From positions 1-12,014 of the forward strand of contig CAZWNO010000117.1 of assembly GCA_964635845.1 (NCBI GenBank): 12,014 nt of DNA, in the 5' to 3' direction. Each line of letters begins with the position of its first letter. Within the stretch, counting starts at the first letter, position 1. Below, in pieces: positions 7,323 through 12,014 of this stretch. This stretch comes from SZUA-365 sp964635845. Its GTDB lineage: Bacteria; Bacteroidota; Ignavibacteria; SZUA-365. Below the pieces are notes generated by a model that was given only the letters and a program-made list of their open reading frames with translations, was not told the origin of the DNA and did no database searches. The position numbers were made by a program, and so were the translations under genes.

Positions 7323-7511
7323 CTGACGCGTATGGAACGCATGATCCTGCGCCTGATCAGCGAGAACAAATCCACCAGCGAGATCGCCGAGCTCCTCAGC
7401 ATAAGCCGGCGCACTGTCGATTCCCATCGAGAACACCTCACACAGAAACTCGGTGTGCACGGATGCTACGCACTCCTGCGCTATGCCATGCAATACAGGG
7501 ACCATCTCTGA
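7323..7511 (+). pseudogene. Detached LuxR/NarL-type HTH domain of the response regulator
   Basis: This is in the same frame as the receiver and lies beyond its TGA. It reads LTRMERMILRLISENKST, then SEIAELLSISRRTVDSHR and a C-terminal helix LGVHGCYALLRYAM. This is a complete GerE/LuxR four-helix DNA-binding domain with the usual LTxxE start and the RTVxxH recognition helix. A 59-residue product could start at ATG 7332, but no ribosome site precedes it, so independent translation is unlikely. No substitutions beyond the stop suggest decay, which points to a very recent loss or an error in the sequence. Confidence 0.8.
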
Positions 7512-7792
7512 AAAATGTCCACCCGCGGCAGGATCTTGCGATCGCCCGTGTCTGATGATCGTCCCACCACCCATCTTTCCTATCCGGCATACAAAAATCG
7601 GTACTGCTACGGATTGATCCCGACGCCGGATACGGCGTAATTGCGATCAGTCGTCCATGTGAAATCGATACGTGAACGTGTCGCATTCCTATCCCGGATA
7701 TGAGACACCGTTGATGGATATCCGCCCTCTGCACCATGAAGAGGCCGGTAGGCCGTGGTCAATACAAACATATCAACTTCGCGGGGTTCACA
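7512..7792. other. Gene-free spacer
   Basis: I see no coding sequence with supporting signals here. There is a short palindrome, ACGCCG-GATA-CGGCGT (7623-7638), without a T run. No terminator follows the regulator. The mosaic region starts downstream of this spacer. Confidence 0.5.
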
Positions 7793-8314
7793 ATGAAGCA
7801 CACACATCGAGTACTCAGCCGGTATCTCCTGCTTGTCGGGTTGCTGATCGCCCGGTGCGGCAATCAGGAACCGACGGATCCCATCTCTACCACCGATGCT
7901 GGATCCAACGCCATGCGGAAAAGCGCGGGACATTACCTGGTGGAATATTCGGGCAGCGAGGCCCAGCTCGCGTCCGCGGTGCAATCGGTCGGGGACGACG
8001 TCGCCGCGGTATTCCCGGCCATCAAGGTGGCGAAAGTGCGTGCATTGACCGCACAGTCGGCCGCGCAGCTGCAGACGAAGCAGGGCATACAGTATGTGAC
8101 CGAGGATGAAATGGTCGAGTGGGTGCCGCCGTTCAACACGGCGATGCAGACCGTCCGCGTGATTTCCCACGACTTGCGTCCCGTTGAACTCGACCTCATC
8201 GGTCTGACGGTCGCCCTCAGAGCACTCGCCGACAGTGTTACCACTACAGGCGGGATGCACGTCGAGATGTCCCTCGATCCGATCGACGGAGTGTTTGGTG
8301 ACGCGGGCGAAATC

Positions 8315-8488
8315 CTACTGTACCGCATTTGCCAGGAAGCCTTCAGCAACATCCTGCGGCACGCCCAGTCGACGCACGCGAACTTCACCGTGGTGCGTAG
8401 AAACGGCACGGTGCAGGTGACGATCGCGGGCAACGACCGGCGACAGGAGAATGCATGCGAGCGCGAGATATCTCAATGCAGTTTTCAT
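8315..8488 (-). pseudogene. Truncated start of a secreted-protein gene
   Basis: On the minus strand AGGAGG (8498-8493) precedes ATG 8488 by four bases. The frame opens with a textbook signal peptide, MKTALRYLALACILLSPVVA. About 58 bases in, the frame runs antisense into the kinase fragment and loses protein character, stopping at 8315. The genuine part is therefore about 8430-8488. It lies 122 bases behind the outer-membrane barrel gene in the same direction, so it may have been the next gene of that unit. The body of the gene is missing. Confidence 0.55.
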
Positions 8489-8516
8489 TGTTCCTCCTGG
8501 AATTGTGATCGGGGCA

Positions 8517-8543
8517 CCGCGGACGAAAAGACTGCGTCCGCGG
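8517..8543. repeat. Perfect 9-bp inverted repeat
   Basis: CCGCGGACG (8517-8525) pairs with CGTCCGCGG (8535-8543) around a nine-base loop. It lies in the minus-strand leader between the barrel gene and the truncated signal-peptide start. Neither strand has a T run after it, so it is more likely an mRNA leader hairpin or protein site than a terminator. Confidence 0.6.
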
Positions 8544-8610
8544 GAAAATGAAAAGTGGATCGTGTGGAATGACGGGACGATTTCCATCGCCGCCCGGGCG
8601 GGACAGCGAA

Positions 8611-9240
8611 TCAGAAATACAGCATCAGACCGATCGTGAAGACGCTGCCGTCGCTGTCTTTCGTGTCCAGCGTGACGTCGTCATTGATGAGGTCCGACGG
8701 ACCCTGAATATCGGATTTGAGGAACAGGTATCGATAATCGGCGGTCAGTGCCGCGTTAGCGTTCATGTTCAATTCGGCACCCAATCCAATATGGTAGCCG
8801 AACTTGCTCACGGTATGATCGGTGAATATGCCTCCCGGAATTGCCTCGAAGGGAGAGGAATAATCCACGCTCGTGTGATACCAGCCGAAGCCCGCGAGAC
8901 CGTAGGGCGTAATGCCCCCGAGCGGCAGCATTCCGAGCAGGGACACGGTAACGGGGACATAGGCCACATCCGCGGTGTAGGATTGTCCATCGTTCGCCGG
9001 GAACCTGAATGTCTCGGACGCACGATAATCCAGGGCCGCCTCCGCGCCGAGGAAGGGCATGAGGTGCACGCGGAATTGACCTCCGAAATACCATCCGCCC
9101 TCGAATGCGTCACCACTTTTATAATATCCCAAACGCGGGCCGATTCCGAAGATCTTGTCGTTTCCGGAGCCCCCGCCCTGTGCCAGAACCGCACTGTGCA
9201 GCGCGCAGAGCAGGACTGCGGCCATGATGAACGTTTTCAT
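8611..9240 (-). CDS. Outer-membrane beta-barrel protein (OmpA-like 8-strand porin family)
   Basis: 209 residues. A signal peptide is clear (MKTFIMAAVLLCALHSAVLA, cleaved before QGGG). The mature part alternates polar and hydrophobic or aromatic residues in strand-length blocks (GIGPRLGYYKSG, GWYFGGQFRVHLM, ITPYGLAGFGWYH, FGYHIGLGAELNM, ALTADYRYLFL) and ends TIGLMLYF with the C-terminal Phe that barrel assembly recognises. The size suits an eight-stranded barrel. No OmpA peptidoglycan domain follows. GGAG sits nine bases before the start and a TATAAT lies about 30 bases upstream, so it probably has its own promoter. The substrate or partner is unknown. It is the one clearly intact gene between the broken ones. 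Confidence 0.87.
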   Translation of the reverse strand: MKTFIMAAVLLCALHSAVLAQGGGSGNDKIFGIGPRLGYYKSGDAFEGGWYFGGQFRVHLMPFLGAEAALDYRASETFRFPANDGQSYTADVAYVPVTVSLLGMLPLGGITPYGLAGFGWYHTSVDYSSPFEAIPGGIFTDHTVSKFGYHIGLGAELNMNANAALTADYRYLFLKSDIQGPSDLINDDVTLDTKDSDGSVFTIGLMLYF

Positions 9241-9267
9241 TGTACCATCTCCGGTTTGTGTATGAAA

Positions 9268-9273
9268 ATTATA
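9268..9273 (-). promoter_or_regulatory. -10 box TATAAT of the outer-membrane barrel gene
   Basis: The minus strand reads TATAAT at 9273-9268, about 28 bases before the start at 9240. No good -35 hexamer is seen 17 bases further up. The overlapping TAATTTTC is one base away from the Bacteroidota TAnnTTTG element. Confidence 0.4.
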
Positions 9274-9449
9274 TCAGTAATACGACGGTTTTTGGACGAC
9301 TCCGTTGTACATGCAACACACCGGTTGGGTTTCTGCCGCGTGGCATTTCCCGGATCCCGGCGTTTGAGTCAGGCCATACCGCACCATCCCGGCCGATTCC
9401 TTTCCCGGATGTGTATTCTCCCCGCATTTTCGCACGATGACAGCGTGGC

Positions 9450-9489
9450 GCCCCCGTAGCTCAGGTAAATGGAGCGACGGTTTCCTCAA
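9450..9489 (+). pseudogene. tRNA-Arg(CCT) 5' fragment, copy 1
   Basis: The sequence folds as the first 40 bases of a tRNA: acceptor 5' strand GCCCCCG, TA, D stem GCTC/GAGC around a nine-base loop, G, anticodon 5' strand ACGGT, and loop TTCCTCA with anticodon CCT (9484-9486). After the loop, AGTCA cannot pair with ACGGT, and no CGGGGGC acceptor strand or proper T arm follows. A vague T-arm-like ATCGAAT lies 10 bases on, so decay of a full tRNA is a second possibility. It matches copy 2 (11468) in 35 of 40 bases. Confidence 0.75.
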
Positions 9490-9692
9490 GTCAGGGATCG
9501 AATTGGTCCTTTGTATGGAACCCACGGGCGTCTGCCCAAATGACGAAATGGGTTTTGGCCTTTTGTTAATTCAGCTTCAACTCGCAGGAAGACCTTGCTG
9601 AGATCCTTTAAGGCAGGTTTCGTGATGATTGCGTTCGGTTCCGTCTCTCGTGGTGTGATCGGCGAGGTTGCGTGGCCCGACTCTGTTTCCAT
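9486..9692 (-). CDS. Possible small hypothetical protein
   Basis: A 68-residue minus-strand frame from ATG 9692 (METESGHATSPITPRETEPN ... KVFLRVEAELTKGQNPFRHL) ends with a stop inside the anticodon loop of the tRNA fragment. It has no recognisable family or clear ribosome site. It is listed because it is the only frame in the 9490-9707 stretch with protein-like composition; it may be a gene tail or spurious. Confidence 0.18.
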   Translation of the reverse strand: METESGHATSPITPRETEPNAIITKPALKDLSKVFLRVEAELTKGQNPFRHLGRRPWVPYKGPIRSLT

Positions 9693-9707
9693 CTGAATCC
9701 GCAAAGG

Positions 9708-9848
9708 ATGAGTTCAGCACTTTCCAGCATGTCCCAAGATTGGTTTGAAACGATCTGCTTCCTGCTTCTGTTTTCTGTCATGGTATGGATATCGATCGCC
9801 AGGGTGGCGGTAGCGTTCAGCTTCTTGTTTTCAGCGGAGTACTCATGA
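9708..9848 (+). CDS. Possible 46-residue membrane peptide upstream of hemerythrin
   Basis: The frame starts MSSALSSMSQDWFETICFLL and continues through a hydrophobic stretch (LFSVMVWISIARVAVAFSFL) long enough for one TM helix, ending SAEYS. AAAGG abuts the ATG, too close for a good ribosome site. It ends 35 bases before the hemerythrin start and runs in the same direction. It could be a small leader membrane protein of that operon, or chance. Confidence 0.3.
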   Translation: MSSALSSMSQDWFETICFLLLFSVMVWISIARVAVAFSFLFSAEYS

Positions 9849-9883
9849 CATGTCGACTCCCGAACGTCCAGGAAGGATTATTC

Positions 9884-10615
9884 ATGAATGCGGAACATGG
9901 TTGCAGGAAAGAACAGATGAGACGCAGGAGGTTCATCGGCCTGATTTCAACAGGTGCACCCCTCCTGCTTGCCGGCGGTGGCCTTGCAGGGATACCATCA
10001 ATAGCTTTCGGCGGCGAAGATGATTCCGAAGAGATGGTCTCGCCCGGAGAGGACTTGATGCGAGAACATGGCGTCCTGAAACGAGTACTTCTGATCTACG
10101 AAGAGATCATACAACGTCTCGAAAACGACATTGACGCACCTCCGGAACTGATCTCGGACTCAGCCCGAATTATTCAGTCGTTCATCGAGGACTACCACGA
10201 GAAACTTGAAGAAGACTACCTGTTCCCTCGATTCAGGAATGCGAACCGACTTGTCGACCTTGTTGATACTCTTGCGACCCAGCACCAGGCAGGCCGCCGC
10301 CTCACCGATGGAACTCTGAAGTACGCAAATCCTGCTTCGTTGCGCGATCCGTCAAGTCGAAGCAAACTGATCATTTCCATGCGGCAATTCATACGCATGT
10401 ACAACCCGCACGAAGCCCGGGAGGACACCGTCCTGTTCCCCGCGCTTCGGGAGATCGTCTCGCGAAACGAGTACGACGCTCTTGGCGAAGACTTCGAACG
10501 ACTTGAGCATCTACGTTTCGGTGAGGAGGGATTCGAGGTGATAGTCGCGCGTGTCGCCGATTTCGAAAAAAATCTGGGAATTTACGAACTCGGTCAGTTC
10601 ACACCGAAGGAGTGA
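9884..10615 (+). CDS. Tat-exported hemerythrin-like (HHE) protein
   Basis: 243 residues. ATG 9884 follows AGGAAGGA by seven bases; an in-frame ATG at 9917 is an alternative. The N-terminus carries a twin-arginine signal (RRRRFIGLISTGAPLLLAGG), so the folded, metal-loaded protein is expected outside the cytoplasm. A hemerythrin four-helix domain follows with likely di-iron ligands His62 (REHG), His105/Glu109 (DYHEKLEED), His134 (TQHQAGR) and His176/Glu180 (NPHEAREDTVLFP). Such proteins bind O2 or NO, or act in iron and redox sensing; which applies here is not visible. The ribosome site of the DoxX gene overlaps its 3' end, so the two are translationally coupled. It lies between the two tRNA-Arg fragments. 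Confidence 0.9.
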   Translation: MNAEHGCRKEQMRRRRFIGLISTGAPLLLAGGGLAGIPSIAFGGEDDSEEMVSPGEDLMREHGVLKRVLLIYEEIIQRLENDIDAPPELISDSARIIQSFIEDYHEKLEEDYLFPRFRNANRLVDLVDTLATQHQAGRRLTDGTLKYANPASLRDPSSRSKLIISMRQFIRMYNPHEAREDTVLFPALREIVSRNEYDALGEDFERLEHLRFGEEGFEVIVARVADFEKNLGIYELGQFTPKE

Positions 10616-10618
10616 TAT

Positions 10619-11140
10619 ATGGCGTCATTATCATCGTGGCTTTTGTCCACGACCAACGACCGAACGTCGATCCTGATTCGAGTTCTGGTGGGAGGAGTTT
10701 TCCTCTCAGAAGGTATCCAGAAGTTTCTCTACCCGGCCGCGCTGGGCGCAGGCCGGTTCGCGAGGATCGGCATTCCGATGCCTGAGTTCACGGGTCCTTT
10801 CGTCGGATCAATCGAGACGGCATGCGGGCTGCTCATCCTCCTGGGGCTGTTCACGCGCCTCGCGGCAATCCCGCTCATCTTCAACATGTTTGTAGCAATC
10901 ATTTCGACGAAGCTGCCCGTCCTTCTCGGGCACGGCTTCTGGGGCTTCGCAGACCCAGCGGCAGGGAAGTACGGCTTCTGGGCGATGGCGCATGAAGGTC
11001 GCACCGACCTGGCGATGCTCGTCGGATCGGTGTTCCTCCTCGTTGTCGGTGCGGGATCCTGGTCGCTCGACACTATCCTCCACCGACGGGTGAAGCGTGG
11101 TCAGGGTACTGTTCGAGCCCGCCAAGGAAGTGTACAGTGA
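10619..11140 (+). CDS. DoxX-family membrane protein
   Basis: 173 residues. AAGGAG (10607-10612) lies six bases before the ATG and overlaps the end of the hemerythrin gene. The frame shows four hydrophobic helices: SILIRVLVGGVFLSEGIQKF, FVGSIETACGLLILLGLF, LAAIPLIFNMFVAIIS and LAMLVGSVFLLVVGAG. The RVLVGGVFLSEGIQKFLYP and IETACGLLILLGLFTRLAA segments are typical of DoxX/SURF4-like proteins. Members associate with thiosulfate oxidation or with membrane-bound antioxidant complexes; the substrate here is unknown. Pairing with an exported hemerythrin suggests a redox or gas-related membrane function. The next gene starts within its stop codon (GTGA). Confidence 0.9.
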   Translation: MASLSSWLLSTTNDRTSILIRVLVGGVFLSEGIQKFLYPAALGAGRFARIGIPMPEFTGPFVGSIETACGLLILLGLFTRLAAIPLIFNMFVAIISTKLPVLLGHGFWGFADPAAGKYGFWAMAHEGRTDLAMLVGSVFLLVVGAGSWSLDTILHRRVKRGQGTVRARQGSVQ

Positions 11141-11307
11141 AAACTCTCGTGCACGTCTGTTTCCCGATCCTGACCCTGCTCCCCGCAGTCGGTTCAGCTC
11201 AGTCAGACGGTGTCCTGGCAGGATACCAATACGGCTATTTCATCCGAAGTGCTGACGGCGCGTTCGTGTTTCGTCCATTCTCGCTGATCCATTCGGATTA
11301 TCCATGA
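11137..11307 (+). pseudogene. Truncated porin O/P-like gene (N-terminal 56 residues)
   Basis: GTG 11137 overlaps the doxX TGA by four bases and has AAGGAAG (11124-11130) six bases upstream, so it is a true gene start in the same operon. It gives a signal peptide (MKTLVHVCFPILTLLPAVGS, then AQ) and then YQYGYFIRSADGAFVFRPFS, which resembles the first strands of phosphate-selective porin O/P proteins (GFFIRSxDGxFxLRxxGRxQ). The frame stops at 11307, where a porin would continue for several hundred residues. The break is near 11280-11305. The assignment to porin O/P rests on this short motif only. Confidence 0.6.
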
Positions 11308-11430
11308 AATCTGCAACTGTGTCACGATGGAAGCTGCCTGCATGAGTCCAGTCGTCTTTCGGAACGAGTTGTTTTTTATGGTGATTTCTGCCGGCTGCAT
11401 CGACACCAGTGAACGCGATGATGCTTTTAT
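11308..11430. other. Unassigned spacer after the porin break
   Basis: I see no porin continuation in any frame and no other gene. A 67-residue minus-strand frame (11203-11406) has no family features and overlaps the porin start. Confidence 0.5.
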
Positions 11431-11458
11431 TTTACGCTGCTACCGCGTACTTTACAAT
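11431..11458 (+). promoter_or_regulatory. Promoter of the truncated tRNA-Arg
   Basis: TTTACG (11431-11436), a 16-base spacer and TACAAT (11453-11458) lie nine bases before the tRNA 5' end. The position suits a stable-RNA promoter, and its presence suggests that copy 2 is the native tRNA locus. Confidence 0.4.
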
Positions 11459-11467
11459 GCTTTGCAC

Positions 11468-11508
11468 GCCCCCGTAGCTCAGGTGGATAGAGCGTCGGTT
11501 TCCTAAAC
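11468..11508 (+). pseudogene. tRNA-Arg(CCT) 5' fragment, copy 2, broken at the anticodon stem
   Basis: GCCCCCG TA GCTC-AGGTGGATA-GAGC G TCGGT TTCCTAA AC reproduces a tRNA up to position 40. Anticodon CCT is at 11502-11504. The next bases (TATAG) do not give the expected CGA of the 3' anticodon strand, and no T arm or CGGGGGC occurs before the window end. The 5' half is perfect, including the D arm, so the break is sharp. This is what one end of an element integrated in the anticodon loop would look like. Confidence 0.8.
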
Positions 11509-11556
11509 TATAGAAAAGTTATCATATTGAGAAGAATAGCTGATTTTCGAGGAAAG

Positions 11557-11616
11557 TAGTTGCAGAATTATGGCGATAGTTGCAGTTGTTTTGAGGGAGT
11601 AGTTGCGTATCGCAAC
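11557..11616. repeat. Three TAGTTGC repeats and an adjoining palindrome
   Basis: TAGTTGCAG at 11557-11565 and 11577-11585 and TAGTTGCG at 11600-11607 recur at 20 and 23 bases, about two helical turns. The last copy runs into a perfect palindrome GTTGCG-TAT-CGCAAC (11602-11616). They start 50 bases past the broken tRNA. The arrangement resembles arm-type integrase or accessory-factor sites at the end of an integrated element; that role is inference. Confidence 0.55.
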
Positions 11617-11647
11617 GCAGCACAAAGAGGTAAACTGCCACATGTAA

Positions 11648-11899
11648 TTAATACCTACGAACGGATCTGGTTGTCATGGGAACTTCGATGCCCGTGTTCA
11701 TTGCACGATCACCCAGCAGTTTCGTCCTCCGAGGTTTGTCGACTGGGCAGATGAGGCGCTGCGAACGAGAAAGTTCTCCTCGAAAACGGAGGTGGGCGAG
11801 GTTAAATGGATCTTCTGGTACTGTCATCCGTCTGACGCCCAGCAGTTCGCGGCATGGGGGAGACAGAGTCCCTCGGACATTCCTTTACGGGGCGATTAG
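11648..11899 (+). pseudogene. Protein-like open frame without a start codon
   Basis: An 83-codon stop-free stretch has protein-like, Trp-rich composition (TQQFRPPRFVDWADEALRTR, then VGEVKWIFWYCHPSDAQQFA) and ends at TAG 11897. No ATG, GTG or TTG precedes its conserved-looking part, so it looks like a gene tail or decayed gene. I do not recognise the family. The two overlapping plus-strand frames with start codons look like shadows. Confidence 0.3.
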
Positions 11900-12014
11900 T
11901 AATTTATAGACGACTGTACTGTGGGATTGAGGAATCAATGGTTCAAACTACCGGGGAATTGACTAGTGTCATGTCACGCTTGATATGTCGTAATAATATT
12001 CGTATCTTGTCTCC

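Larger units (their letters stand above)
7793..8551 (+). pseudogene. Chimeric reading frame: lipoprotein/S8-protease prodomain fused to a histidine-kinase fragment
   Basis: 252 residues as one open frame. Residues 1-24 look like a lipoprotein signal (YLLLVGLLIARC); Arg at -1 spoils the lipobox and is one base change from Gly. Residues about 42-112 resemble an inhibitor-I9/subtilisin propeptide (GHYLVEYSGSEAQLASAVQS ... QGIQYVTEDEMVEW), the usual N-terminus of S8 serine peptidases. From about base 8132 the sequence becomes a HisKA_3 kinase core: MQTVRVISHDLRPVELDLIG, then YRICQEAFSNILRHAQSTHA and VQVTIA. It breaks off near 8430, before the DGRGF box. The tail to 8551 is antisense to another gene start. 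Neither a protease catalytic domain nor a working kinase remains. It could be a deletion fusion or an assembly chimera. Confidence 0.75.
11509..12014. other. Right-end stretch without an intact gene
   Basis: Beyond the tRNA break the DNA is visibly more AT-rich at both ends of this stretch and has no convincing gene start. Apart from the repeats at 11557-11616 and the open frame at 11648-11899, I see no terminator, RNA gene or insertion-sequence ends. It is probably the inner edge of an integrated element whose genes lie to the right. Confidence 0.45.

Noticed and set aside
7623..7638. Palindrome ACGCCG-GATA-CGGCGT as a terminator for the two-component operon
   Set aside because: It has a short stem and no T run, and lies more than 100 bases beyond the regulator stop.
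8517..8543. Perfect hairpin as a terminator of the barrel gene
   Set aside because: Neither strand has a T run after the stem.
11676..11909. 77-codon plus-strand frame at the right end
   Set aside because: Ser/Arg-rich shadow of the more protein-like frame at 11648-11899, with no ribosome site.
11468..12014. Group I intron in the anticodon loop of tRNA-Arg(CCT), as known in Agrobacterium
   Set aside because: No tRNA 3' half (T arm plus CGGGGGC) occurs downstream of either copy in the window, and I see no convincing group I core. An intron extending beyond the window end cannot be fully excluded for copy 2.

Overview
The window is high-GC bacterial DNA, with genes on both strands, clear AAGGAG-type ribosome sites and short spacers. 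The gene set suggests the Bacteroidota/Ignavibacteria side of the FCB group: an OmpA protein with thrombospondin type-3 repeats, a TPR sensor kinase of the HisKA_3 class with a NarL-type regulator, an S8-protease prodomain, a porin O/P-like N-terminus and a DUF4332 protein. This placement is inferred from gene content only. A run of 10 Ns inside ada shows the sequence is a scaffold from a draft or metagenome assembly.

Left part (1-4461) is ordinary chromosome. An OmpA-like envelope protein entering from the left edge ends at a strong terminator. That terminator lies directly against the ribosome site of a YidB-family gene, which is followed by a DUF4332 helix-hairpin-helix gene and a second terminator. 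Then come arfB (ribosome rescue, minus), ada (alkylation-damage sensor and repair, plus) and a MaoC-like hot-dog protein (minus) whose catalytic Asp/His positions are replaced.

Middle part (4693-7511) is a two-component operon. A secreted-TPR, single-TM histidine kinase overlaps its response regulator by 4 bases. The regulator is split by one in-frame TGA between the receiver and the HTH domain, and both halves are otherwise intact and in the same frame.

Right part (about 7512-12014) is a mosaic of gene 5' ends without tails. A lipoprotein/S8 prodomain is fused in frame to the middle of a second histidine kinase. On the opposite strand, a signal-peptide gene start runs into the same kinase fragment. 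An intact outer-membrane barrel gene follows. Two truncated 5' halves of a tRNA-Arg(CCT), both broken at the anticodon loop, flank a 2-kb module. The module holds a possible small membrane protein, a Tat-exported hemerythrin, a DoxX protein and a porin gene cut after about 56 codons. Past the second tRNA half the DNA is poor in genes and carries three TAGTTGC repeats and a palindrome, as expected of the end of an integrated element. The best explanation is a tRNA-Arg integration hotspot with repeated insertion and deletion. Assembly chimerism is the main alternative and cannot be excluded from the sequence alone.
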